A DNA stretch of 64,000 nucleotides from Isoetes taiwanensis (taxonomy: Eukaryota; Streptophyta; Lycopodiopsida; Isoetales; Isoetaceae): positions 8,772,330-8,836,329 of the forward strand of contig JAJEKV010000025.1 of assembly GCA_021234155.1 (NCBI GenBank), read 5' to 3'. Shown piece by piece: positions 35,514-45,449 of this stretch. The notes beneath the pieces are model-generated. The model had not been told where the DNA came from, made no database searches, and saw only the letters and a list, made by a program, of their open reading frames with translations. The first letter of the stretch is position 1, and every line of letters starts with the position of its first letter. The translations under genes and the position numbers were made by a program.

Positions 35514-35629
35514 GACCTAGACCCCCCCTCATTTGTACGTTTCCTCTCTAGAAAATTGCTCCCACTTTTTGAGGCGATTTTTGGGCGCCCGACCTCCGAT
35601 CGGCGAACCGTAAGACATGGGCGAACCAA

Positions 35630-36891
35630 ATGATCGCCGGGTTCCTCGAGGAGATTCAGGAGATGCTTCGGGAGCGTCTTCGTGCGAGAGATGACCAACC
35701 TTCGTCGAGCGAGGGAACAGTCTCAGATGAGCACCAAGGGGAAGGATCCCAGCAGGGAGCACAAAACCGTGAGGTAGACCAGCCAGGTAGACCAAGAGAA
35801 CGCAGACTGAACGCCACGTAAGTGCTCGAGGAAATAGATGGGGATGACGCATTTAAATGCGTAGAGTAATTGGAGCAGATAGAGAAGGAGAAGCAAGATA
35901 AGGCCGAGCGTGGATGGGAGGAAAAGGCGGAGCAAGAGCGGAGGCCAAAGCACACGAAGAGCGTAGGAGGGAGCCATCCCCGAGCCGACCTCGGAGGAAG
36001 AACTCGGCACTGATTCGGAAGCATGAGGCGAAGGAACGGCGCCGAGAGAAGAAAAAGGCGGAGAAGAAGAGGAAGAGGGAGGAGAAGGAGGCCAAGGAGG
36101 CCGAGGAAAAGAAAAAGAAGAAGGACAAGTACGTGGAGGAGCCTAAGAGAAAGACAAAGAAGACGCCCAACATCAAGGTAGTCATCACGGAATGGCCAGT
36201 AGACCAGCCCGTCTCCTCCGACGACTCGGATGACGAAGACTTCAACCCCAATCTTGAAGGTGTGAGTTCTTCCAAGCCCCCAGGTGATGAGCAGGGAGCA
36301 CAGGACCAGGAGAAGCCAGAGCAGGTGCAGGCACCCCCGCCATATCCGACATGGGAGAAGGATAAGGACAACAAGAAGGCACCTCGGCCTGCCAGGGAGT
36401 CGTACGTGATAGACCCCATCAGGGTCTACCAGAAGAAGCTTAAGGCGCACAAGGATTTTATGAAGAAGTGGGAGGCTTATAACTCCTACTACCAAGCGAA
36501 CAAGGTTACTTGGGTCGAAGGTGGACGGCCGTCGAAGAAGCAGACCCTAAAGCCGCCACCAGAGAAGCCCAAACCTCCAAAGAAGTCGCCCAAAAGAAAA
36601 GGCAACTCGAACTTGAATCGAGCAATCAGGGAGATCCAGCAATTCCAGAGGAGTTTCGGCTTCCTTATTCCCCGAGCACCCTTCGCCAGGCTGGTAAAGG
36701 AAGTTGTGCAAGAATATAGCACCGAAATGAGAGTAACAGGCGAGATGCTGTTAGCTTTACAAGAAGCAGCAGAGTAGAAGCTGGTGCAGCATTTTGAAGA
36801 CTCCACGGCATGCACAGTACACGCAAAAAGGGTAACTCTAATGAGGAAAGATATGCACTTGGCTAGTCATATTAATGGAGAGCCTTACTAA
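35630..36891 (+). pseudogene. Basic protein ending in a histone H3 fold with CENH3-like features, inside the chromovirus
   Basis: The frame starts at 35630 (MIAGFLEEIQEMLRER), then passes into a Lys/Glu-rich region (35914-36160), an acidic patch (SSDDSDDEDFNPN), a Pro/Lys linker (KPPPEKPKPPKKSPKRKG) and the histone fold at 36616-36888. The fold aligns without gaps to H3 helices 1-3: RAIREIQQFQRSF, FLIPRAPFARLVKEV, MLLALQEAAE, LVQHFEDSTACTVHAKR, RVTLMRKDMHLA. LLIP- and RVTLMRKD-type motifs resemble plant CENH3, where canonical H3 has LLIRKLPF and RVTIMPKD. Loop 1 is as short as in canonical H3, so the class is uncertain. As read there are stops at 35819, 35867 and 36775 (in helix 2) and one frame change near 35940. 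GTAAGT at 35818 could be a splice donor instead. Plant CENH3 genes normally have many introns; the fold here has none. The role is unknown; I infer nucleosome or centromere targeting. Confidence 0.8.
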
Positions 36892-37030
36892 TTTTGTAAA
36901 TCATAAATTTTGTGAATACAAAGTGTTTTCGAGTAAATTATAAGTGTATAAATGTACTTAATTAAGTTGAGTTAGCAAGTAATGGCTTTTGTTTTAGTCA
37001 AATTGGGCATAATTAGACCGAGTAGTGAGG

Positions 37031-37088
37031 AATGTCTCACACTGTGCGCCAGAGCACCAACCTAAGCCCTGGGCGCACAATGTGAGAC
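37031..37088. promoter_or_regulatory. Hairpin hp3 upstream of the second module
   Basis: AATGTCTCACACTGTGCGCC and GGCGCACAATGTGAGAC arms with the hp1-type loop AGAGCACCAACCTAA, shortened by 15 bp. Confidence 0.7.
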
Positions 37089-37222
37089 CTTCACACCAAA
37101 AGTGGACCAAAACACCTCCAAATCGACCAAGTAAGGGGTCAATTCTTGCCTAACTCAATGAGACTAGTATGTTTTGACCATTAGTTTACTCAGATTGGAC
37201 AAGTATTGACCAAATTGGGCCA

Positions 37223-37292
37223 ATTGTCTCACACTATGCACCAGAGGCCTAACCTAAATTTTAGGTCGAGCCCCAGGCGCACAATGTGAGAC
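37223..37292. promoter_or_regulatory. Hairpin hp4 upstream of the second module
   Basis: ATTGTCTCACACTATGCACC and GGCGCACAATGTGAGACC arms with inner CCTAAATTTTAGG. Lies 192 bp after hp3, mirroring the hp1-hp2 spacing of 212 bp. Confidence 0.7.
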
Positions 37293-37485
37293 CTTCCAGC
37301 ATTTTCTCTTCCATCCTACACCCAATTGACCTTTAGTTTGTTGCAATAGGTCCTCTAGACAGTCCTATTCATGCTCAAACCCTCAAATTAGCCTTCCAGT
37401 CCCCATTTGGACCTCAAAATAGGTCAGGATTGGCCAACCCCAGGAAGTTCCCAAGTCATCCAAAAATTAGAGTTTTTCCCTTGTC

Positions 37486-37493
37486 TATAAATA
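37486..37493 (+). promoter_or_regulatory. TATA box of the second module
   Basis: TCTATAAATAGGCCTC, 120 bp upstream of the ATG at 37606. The following leader shares CTGCTCCCGACCTTCTAGGC and CTGAGGCGCTTTT elements with the leader of the H3-fold module. Confidence 0.6.
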
Positions 37494-37605
37494 GGCCTCA
37501 TTTCTTACTTAGCACCCTACAAGTCTGCTCCCGACCTTCTAGGCGATCTTCCAGCTCCCTGAGGCGCTTTTGCATTTGTTTGATAGCCTAGTCCCCTCTA
37601 GATCT

Positions 37606-39120
37606 ATGGCAACTGCTGATTTTAGGCGATGGTACAGCGCCAGTGCCCATGCAGCCGAGACTGATGTCAATGCAATTTTTCAAGTTTTTCGAAAACAGAT
37701 AGATGTCCAAGCCACGTTGCAAGCAACCCCAGCTTACATGGAAGTCATGACCGAATTCCAAGCTAAGGTAGGACCGTCCTTAGTACAACTCCCCCCTTGC
37801 ACAGGATACTTTGTCCCTAGGCAGTCCCTCCAAGCAGCCTTAGGTGATGTCCCCAACATTGCGAAATATCTGACCAATAAAGCTGCTAGGTTGCCAGACT
37901 ACATGGTCGTGATAGCTAATAGAAACAAGTATTTTTCCTACACCGCTGCTCTAGCCATCTTTCTTTCCCACCGAGCCCAGAACCCCATGGGGGAAACCTC
38001 TATCCCTCCCATGGATGTAGATCCCTTAGCTTCTTGTGAGATGATCGGCTCTTACTCGGTACCAAAGCGGAACAAGAAGGAAGAGCGGATGATGAACCGT
38101 CGACTCGATGGCGAAGACTACGCCGAGCTCGACCCGAAGAAGCGCCGGTTAGCGTAAGCGGTGATGCCAATTTTTGAACAAGGCCGATGGGACCCTCGGG
38201 GATCGCTCCCCCGCTTGGGCTAGGTATCACAAGCCTAGCCCCCATTATCATTGACGGCCAGGAGTACTTGCTCCTTAGTGACATCGAACCTCGAATCACG
38301 AGAGCGGGGGGACCGACTTCGCCCGAGTTGTTGTATCTCTAGCGGCAGCGGCCGAATCTGGATGACTTCATCGGCCGGGAGGCATCCGACTTCCGATCCA
38401 GTCGGAAGAAAACACACTTATCTGAAGTCGACTTGAGATATTGGCATGTCTGGCGATGTCGCCAAATGATGGAAGCTTCGGGACTGCCGTCGAAGAGGAG
38501 TTTTATGCCATTCAAGAGCGGATGGGGATCCGTGGCAAGACCAATTTAACATTTTGATGCCGAGTTCTTCGACACCAGCCCCCACAGGTGTTCAGAGAAG
38601 AGGCGAGATCGACCTGCGGCGAATTACATCGACAGTCAGGGACTATGGAGACCGTCGATGAGTATGCGGAAAGACATAGAGCCGGTGCCCGAGGAGACGA
38701 CGAGTCAACAGCAGCGGGCAGGGACAGGTCGCTGAGGTACTATCTCCCTCTGCTGAAGGACGGGAGAATAGCGGTAATTCACCATAAATTCAGCCCAAAG
38801 GCGAAGAAGTGTTCATGCTCATCGCGACTCTCGGGCTTTGGGGACATGCTTTCGGCTGGCTCCAAAAGCGACTATGACATCTTAGTCAAAGAGAACGATG
38901 GCACTTGACATCTTCGACCGTCATACCCTACCGGACGACGGGGAAGACTAGCGTTGACCTGCGGCCTACCCGTCCTAAGCGAGGGTAGAAGACTTGGTGG
39001 CGACCTTGCGGGCGGGTCATCAACGAACATCCTCAGGAACTTGGGACGCTCCGTAGGAACGGCCCAAGTTAAGAAGTTCCTCCAGGATAACCCATCCTAC
39101 CGGCGATCTCAAGATTAGTT
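37606..39120 (+). pseudogene. Unrecognised protein of the second hairpin/TATA module
   Basis: The frame from 37606 (MATADFRRWYSASAHAAETD) is open for 184 codons to 38157. I know no relative. It has a helical N-terminal region, a central part (CTGYFVPRQSLQAALGDVPN) and a basic C-terminus (DPKKRRLA) that could be a nuclear localisation signal. Coding-like pieces continue in other frames to about 39110 (IDGQEYLLLSDIEPRI, SLRYYLPLLKDGRIAVIHH, STNILRNLGRSVGTAQVKKF), so the original protein was perhaps 450-500 residues. It has its own TATA box and hairpin pair and precedes gag. It is either an accessory gene of the chromovirus or part of an element nested in it. A TATTTAAGATATCATATATA stretch follows at 39147. 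Confidence 0.5.
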
Positions 39121-39285
39121 AGACTCTTGACCCCGGGGGCATTGTATTTAAGATATCATATATATGAATACATTTTCTTTTGCACTTTAAATGTTTTGTT
39201 GATGTATTTTATTCCACAACTACACCAACAAACACATACAATGCAATAGAACAAATAAAGCTAACTGTAAAGCCACGATCTACTT

Positions 39286-40520
39286 GTGTATGCAGCTAGA
39301 GCTCCAGGCACAGCTGAACAAGAACGGCGAGCCCGTAGGGAAGAACAGACTCCGCCCAGGCCACACCCGGCAAGGAACCTGTATGAAGCATTTGGCCCAA
39401 TGACTCCCGAGGAGGAAATGTCTCAGATGAGAACGGACCTCCAGCAGATAAAGGCCTTCTTGGCAGCGCAAGCAGGAGGGAGCTCAGATAACAATGTCCA
39501 GTTGCCGGAAGCACCACCTCAGAAGACGAGGAAGGACAAGAAGAGGAGCAAAAGAAGGAGGTCCCCCGGCACGGAATCCTCCGACACAAGCTCGGATTCC
39601 GATTCCGACTCCAAAGAAGAGGAAGAGCAGGTGCAGGACCAAAGAGACGGCAGACACAGGGACACGAGGACCTCGGACTATCAGAAGAAGGTAGACTCAG
39701 CATTGGGAAATGTATGGAAGGCTAGGAAATGTATGGTAGACAGCAGGTCAGGCATGGAAGCAGAGGCTTGGCTTGATGAGATGAGTGAGTATGGTAACGC
39801 TTATAGCATGAAGGACAAGGACAAAGCGTGGTGCAACACCAACCTGAAGGGCAGCGTGAGGCATTTGGTGGAAGGGCTATGCAAGGCCCATGGCTTGAAC
39901 AGATGATTCTGAGTTCAAGAAGTTTGCTAAGGCTTTCAAGTGCCATTATGTACCCGAGAACATAAGTGTTACATGATGCGATAGTTTCACCGATTGCGGC
40001 AGGGCAACATGTCTGTGCTAAAGTACATAGAGGAGTTCATGAAGCTTAGATTGTATGTGCCCAAGTTGAGCAAAAGGCACGCAGTGGAAGGATACATCGA
40101 AGGGTTGAATGATGAGATAAGGAAGTTGGTAAGAGCAATCAACCCCAAGACAGTGTCAGAAGCAGAATCCAAGGCGGTGAGCTTGCAAGGAACGGGCCCT
40201 CGGTGACATTGGGCAGCCGGCATTAGCGATTATCAGGATAAGGGCAAGGCAACAGGAAGCTATAGCCCTAGAGCAGCTAGCCCGGGTCCAGCAAAGGCCC
40301 CATATAGTGGCAACTATGGGAAGCAACAGGAGAAGAAGCAGGTGTCCTTCAAAGACAAGCAGGAGGGATCAAACTACTCCAAAGCAGTGCAGTCCTTTTT
40401 GCAAGCAATGCCCAAGGAGAAGAGGCAGGCATGTATAGAGAAGTAGCTTTGCTTCAGGTGCTTCCAGCCAGGCCACAGGATGGCGAACTGCCCCTTTGTC
40501 ATGAGCGCAGCGCTAGCGGA
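39286..40520 (+). pseudogene. gag of the chromovirus with CCHC zinc knuckle
   Basis: The frame from 39286 encodes a charged N-terminus, NLYEAFGPMTPEEEMSQMRT, a basic Ser/Asp-rich stretch and WLDEMSEYGNAYSMKDKDKA, part of the retrotransposon gag fold. The frame shifts near 39905. The next piece (39994-40206) has MSVLKYIEEFMKLRLYVPKL and YIEGLNDEIRKLVRAI, conserved in plant Ty3 gags. A zinc knuckle CFRCFQPGHRMANC (CX2CX4HX4C) lies at 40450-40491, immediately after an in-frame TAG at 40444. The 5' end may lie upstream of 39286, since the frame is coding-like from the sequence TATGCAGCTAGAGC onward. The protein forms the virus-like particle and binds the RNA. Confidence 0.75.
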
Positions 40521-40890
40521 GTTGGGTGGATGGGACACTCCGTCTGACGACGACGGCGAGGCAGCACGCGACTATATTCAGGGTGAGTGTCACATTTTTG
40601 CTGCCATAGATACAGAACAAGCAGAGAATCAGTATAAGGTAATTTCCACAGTAGGGAAAGCCAAGGCCAAGTCTTTCATAGTCCTGATAGACTCGGGAAG
40701 TAGCCACAACTTTGCGTCCCCAAGAATGGTTGAGATGTTGAAGTTGAAACCGTTGAAGTCAAAGTCGAGGCTCGTGGTGTTAGCAAGTGGAGCAATGAAG
40801 ACACTGGGGGGAAAGAGGATAAACTTGACATTGATTTGCGGAAATCAACATCGGATGGGGCGTAGTAATGGGCATAGGCAAGTATGACTT
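40521..40890 (+). pseudogene. Aspartic protease domain of the chromovirus
   Basis: The frame continuing from 40480 encodes FIVLIDSGSSHNFASPRMVE. D-S-G-S-S-H-N-F is the chromovirus retropepsin active site (usually D-SGAT/STHNFI). The downstream LVVLASGAMKTLGG agrees with the flap region. The frame ends at 40887, but coding-like sequence continues in another frame (GIGKYDLIIGMEYL near 40870-40915). It is fused to gag in the same frame, as in elements with a single gag-pol ORF. Confidence 0.75.
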
Positions 40891-41159
40891 GATCATAGGA
40901 ATGGAGTATCTTGGACCAGGCGGGGGCCATCATTGATGGAAAGCGGAAGGTGACCCTCCTGGCGCCAAGCGGCAAGATCATCGAGATCCGCAGGTAAAAA
41001 GTTGTGCCCATCATGCGGTGTATGTCTAGTAAGCATTTACATTTCAAGTGCATAAAGAGCGGCGGGTAGCATATATCTTCAAGCTTGAGACCGAAGAGCC
41101 GAAGTCGGGAAGGAAAGCAAGGAAGACAAGGTGCTCCGACAAGTTGCCCAAGCAGATAG

Positions 41160-41940
41160 CTAAGTTGATCACGGGTTCCACGATCTCTTCCCGGATGAGA
41201 TTGAGCGGCTTCCTCCTTCTGAAGTCGAGTGTGAGATAGCTTTTCGAATCGAGGGAACTAAACCCGGCGAGCAAGGCTCCATACGAGAATGGCGACCACG
41301 AGGGAGGCGAGACTAAAAGAAGCGATTGCGGGGAGTTGCTTTCGACCTAGGCTTCATTAGATCTAAGCGTCTCCCCATTTAGGGCACCCATTCTTTTTGT
41401 GAAGAAGAAGGATGGCAGCTTGAGGATGTGCATAGATTACAGGCAGTTTAACAAGCACACCATCAAGAATAAGTATCGCTTCGGATCGGATGACTTGATG
41501 GATCAGCTCCAAGGGGCAAAAGTCTTCTCCAAAATTGATCTAAGGTCAGGCTATCATCAAATCAGAATGAAGGAAGAAGACGTCCACAAAACGGCTTTCA
41601 GGGACCGGTATGGGCATTACGAGTTCATGGTAATGCCATTTGGTTTATCAAATGCCCCAGCGACATTGGAGTTCTTGGATACTTTTGTGATAGTATTCTT
41701 GACGATATTACGGTGTATAGCGAGATCCACGGAAGAACACATTACAACACCTAAGAAAAGTGCTCGAGAAGTTGAGGAGGCGGCGATTTATGCGCCAAGT
41801 TGTGAAGTGCCATTTCTGTGAACGGAGGGTGGAATACCCTCTTTGGATCATGTGATCTCGACATAAGGAATTTTTGCGGATCACCGCCAAGATTGAAGCG
41901 GTGATTGATGGCGGCACCAAAAAAAAGAATGTCCATGAGG
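41160..41940 (+). pseudogene. Reverse transcriptase of the chromovirus
   Basis: The region opens near 41190 with PDEIERLPPSEVECEIAFRI in one frame. After frame changes it gives [40 protein letters not shown] and [20 protein letters not shown], all RT blocks of chromoviruses. The catalytic box reads FLDDI near 41695 in a frame shifted by one base, replacing the usual YLDDI/FIDDI. Tether sequence near 41930-42000 (EVRSFLGLAGYYRKFVKNF) is also good. A TGA at 42015 interrupts the PL-DL motif. Substitution level is low compared with the Tat-like element, so this is the younger insertion. Confidence 0.85.
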
Positions 41941-42039
41941 TCAGAAGCTTTCTTGGCCTAGCAGGGTACTACAGGAAGTTTGTGAAGAACTTTGTAAAGA
42001 TAGTGGCCCCGCTATGAGACTTGGACGAGGCGGAAAAAG

Positions 42040-42640
42040 TGAAAGATTGGGCAGATCATTGGCACAAAGAAAAGCGGGGGTTTGAATTGTTGAAGGAAGC
42101 TTTGACAACCACCCCATCTTGACCTGCCGGATCGAGGAGAAGGACAAGCTTGTGGCGACAGACGCAAGTAAGATAGCCACAGGTGCAGTGCTCATGCAGG
42201 AAGAGCGGGTAGTAGCTTACGACTCCAGGAAGATGAACGACGTCGAGACGCGCTACCCGACCCATGATCAAGAGTTGCTAGCCATTGTCAGGGCACTAAG
42301 GATTTGGAGGCATTATTTGCTGAGGAGGAAGTTTCAGTTAGATACTGATCACCAGAGCCTTCAATATCTTTTCACCCAACCACTCCTCAACCTAAGGCAA
42401 AGGAGGTGGATGGAATTCCTTGAGGAATATGACTTTGACATAATGTATAAGCCCGGCAAGCTTAATGTTGTTGCAGATGCCCTCTCCAGAAGACCATTTG
42501 GGATGAGAACGCATTGTAATGCTATATCAACTCTTTCGAGTGAGTTTGGTAAGAAAATTGAGGAGACATTGCCGTTGGATGGTGATTTCAAGGAGGTATG
42601 GGCAAGCCTCTCTAGGGAGGCTAGAGCAGGATAAGGAAGG
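42040..42640 (+). pseudogene. RNase H of the chromovirus
   Basis: The frame 42119-42634 is open and carries KLVATDASKIATGAVLMQEE (Asp), YPTHDQELLAIVRALRIWRH (Glu), QLDTDHQSLQYLFTQP (Asp) and KLNVVADALSRRP (Asp), the complete RNase H acidic set. It continues into the start of the integrase region (HCNAISTLSSEF). The domain itself seems intact. Confidence 0.85.
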
Positions 42641-43465
42641 GAAGCCTTCAAACATTATAAGAAGGAAGGAAACCTGTTGTACTATAAAGACAAGTTATGT
42701 GTGCTAGAATCATCAGGGGTGAGGAAGTTGATTCTCCATGACACTCACAACAGTTCAATAGCTGGCCACACAGGATTTATGAAGACATATTTCAAAGTCT
42801 TCTTGGCGAAAACTATTATTGGCGAGGAATGAAGAAGCGGATAGCTTCGCTACATCAAAAAGTGTCGGTTATGTGTCCAGACGACGGCGAGAGCAGCCGA
42901 ACTCCAGGAGCCTTGGAACCTTTAGCGGTGCCGAACACTAAGTGGGAGGTCATCAGCATGGACTTCATAACGAGGGCTCAGGGGCGATAGAAGAGGAAAG
43001 ATGCTTTGATGGTTGTGGTCGACAAGTTATCAAAGATGGCACACTTCGTGCCTTGCAGGACCACCGACACAGGTATGGATACAACGAAGCTCTTCACCAA
43101 AGAAATCTTCAGGCTCCATGGCATGCCGAGAGAGATCATCTCCAACAGAAACTCGAAGTTCATGAGTGCCTTTTGGCAAGATCTTTTTCGCGGACGATTG
43201 AGGCGAAGCTGTCCATGAGCACGACCTATCATCCCTCGAGGACGGATGGGCAAGCGAGTGGACCAACAGAATTTTGGAAGATATGCTACGAAACTATGTC
43301 TGGAACAAGCAGAGTATGTGGGACGAGTTTATTCACTTGGTGGAGTTCGCTTAGAATAGCACCAAGCAGGAATCATCCCAAATGTCGCCATTCATGATAA
43401 ACTACGGCTACCAATGTCTAACTCTAGACACTTGGCACAATCCCGTGTCAAAAGTAGAGGTTTCG
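42641..43465 (+). pseudogene. Integrase of the chromovirus
   Basis: The HHCC zinc domain is visible as ILHDTHNSSIAGHTGF and KKCRLCVQTTARAAE, in broken frames. The catalytic core gives VISMDFITRAQG, then MVVVDKLSKMAHFVPCRT, then EIISNRNSKFMSAFWQDLF. The second Asp of the usual DRDSKF block is Asn here. The third block, STTYHPSRTDGQASGPTE, lacks the expected Glu in the frame read. A TAG near 43353 breaks the EFA-NSTKQE motif and a TAA at 43471 the following segment. These stops could come from C-to-T or G-to-A changes. Confidence 0.8.
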
Positions 43466-43471
43466 CAGTAA

Positions 43472-44055
43472 ATGTTGGCCGACATGCAGCAGCTGGTGGA
43501 AGAGGTTCGAGGATATCTTCTTGCAGCAAGGAGTCGGCAAAAGAGCATCGCCGACAAGCATCGAACAGTCAGAGAGTTCCAAGTTGGCAATGACGTGTGG
43601 CTCAAGATCAAAGTGAAGCAGGCGAAGCTCCGCATCGGAAATTGTAAGAAGCTTGCTCCAAGGTGGGCTAGACCCTTCAGAATAGTCAGGAGAGTAGGTA
43701 ATCAATCCTACAAGTTGGACCTACCAGCACACCTAAAGATTCATAAAGTCTTCCACGTGAGTTTGTTGAAGAAGCATACTCCAAATCCAGATGAAGTCTT
43801 AGACACTCTAACGTTGTTGGAAATGACAGAAGAGCAGCTGGAAATAGTTCCAGAATTGATTCTTGATAAAGCCTTCAAGAAAACAAGGAGATCAGAGTTT
43901 CTCCAATATTTGGTCAAGTAGAAACACTTGCCGGTGGAAGGCGACATGGGTACTTAAGAAGGATCTATTAAAGCAGTATCCACAGTTTATGAAGCAATGG
44001 GATGGCAAAGTCATCTCCGAAGAAATCGGCTCAGGCATGTCGATTTGTGCTTAGA
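43472..44055 (+). pseudogene. Integrase C-terminus and chromodomain
   Basis: The frame 43472-43921 encodes the GPF/SH3-like end of integrase: GNDVWLKIKVKQAKLR, LAPRWARPFRIVRRVG, HVSLLKKHTPNPDEV. It continues into PELILDKAFKKTRRSEFLQY LVK. A TAG replaces the Trp expected in the chromodomain motif VKWK. After one frame change comes ATWVLKKDLLKQYPQF, the EATWE-type end. Chromodomains define the chromovirus branch and steer integration to particular chromatin. Here it is the C-terminal 50-60 residues, and the aromatic cage residue at the TAG is lost as read. Confidence 0.8.
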
Positions 44056-44933
44056 TTAATTTCTTGTGTAGATAAGGTTAATCTACGCATGCAGCCTATG
44101 CTTGGTATGGGTTGCATGCGTTATTACCGATGATGAGACCACTACGGTGATCTCTAGGACGTGGTGTAATGTTGATGTAGGCATGACCGCGGTTCCGCTT
44201 GGATGAGTTGGAAGATAGATTAGAAAGTCTACTTCTGTCCCACGGAAGTAGACGACCTCGAGAGATAAGAGGTCATTCAGGAATGCATTGATAGGAAAGC
44301 ACCTCTAGTCCAATACCTTACGAGGAGGACCCTATCCTTCACGCCCAAATACGGGAAGGACCCTATCTTCCACGCTTGGGCAACTAAGGGTGTAGGCATG
44401 AGCACCATATAGGCATTATAGGGCGCTCTCTCCACGGCCATGATGGAAGAAGCATCCTCTTCCTACGCCGGAAGATTAGCCTTGCATCCATTTAGGTTAA
44501 TTATATGGGTGGTTACCTTACAACCATAATTTTATTAATAATTAAAATGGTACTAACGTAGTGTCGACACAATGAGGCCAATGGGCGTTCGAGGGGCAAG
44601 GAGGTGAACTCACGAACTTACAACACAAATTTTGTTGTAATGTGTTGCAAGGAATGAAAATACCTCGAAAGATAAATGTATATGAAACTGTTAAATTTTG
44701 ATAAACTAAATGACTGTAATAAGTGAGACTAATAAGTACCTTGTCTTAATGAAGTTACGAATTGAAAAGTTAGGTGATAAGTAATGACGTAATAATGTTT
44801 TAAAAATATTACCTTAAGGTAATCCTAATAATTGTGTAAGTATAATAGTAAAATATTGTATGCATCAAGTTGATTGCAGGTTAGGAAGATTCCAAGGTGG
44901 GGAGACCCACGATCTTTGCGGACGACATCATTC
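44056..44933. other. 3' untranslated region of the chromovirus
   Basis: No gene. Contains short GGAAGTAGAC and CCTATCTTCCACGC-type repeats (44230-44360). Confidence 0.5.
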
Positions 44934-44948
44934 CAAAGGTGGGGAGAA
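44934..44948 (+). promoter_or_regulatory. Polypurine tract of the chromovirus
   Basis: AAAGGTGGGGAGAA directly precedes the TGTGGCG start of the 3' LTR, the expected primer site for plus-strand DNA. A similar AAGGTGGGGAGA lies 42 bp upstream (44893-44904). Confidence 0.7.
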
Positions 44949-45044
44949 TGTGGCGTTCGGCCACGATTATCACGGTCCTAAGGCATTATCTTTCTTTGCC
45001 TAAATCAGCGTACCGCCATCTGATTGGCGATGTCGCCCGAAGCG
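44949..45044 (+). repeat. 3' LTR of the chromovirus, first part
   Basis: TGTGGCGTTCGGCC...ACGGTCCTAAGG...GATTGGCGATG parallels 31590-31684. It is cut off at GGGTAAAAGC, the end of the inserted transposon. Confidence 0.7.
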
Positions 45045-45065
45045 GGTAAAAGCTGCGTTAGGGTG
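45045..45065 (+). repeat. Left terminal inverted repeat
   Basis: GGTAAAAGCTGCGTTAGGGTG. Matches the reverse complement of 53861-53882 with one inserted base. Confidence 0.65.
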
Positions 45066-45449
45066 ATAAAATATTGGGTCATTTTAATATATATACATTT
45101 TTAGAAATGCATAATAATTACCGTGAATTTTGGTTTTTTTTTCCGACCAAAAATAGGCAATGGAAAATTCCCTCCAATTCTTTCTTCCCCGTTCTTGTTT
45201 CTTTGTCCTTTGATCTCTCTGCTTTTACCTGCGATCCAGCACCTCGATCTCTTGCAAGCGACTAAAGCACGCTCTTCCGAAGTCGCTTGGTCATTCTCAA
45301 CAAATCAAAGGTACAATCGTCTTCTTCCCTAGTTTTCTTCTTTTACGCTTTTAATTTATTACTTTAGGTTTTGTTTACATGTGAAGCTCAGATTATTTGC
45401 ACCTTTAGGACAATTAAAAGATATTTGTTGTTGCATTGCGGTATAGACA

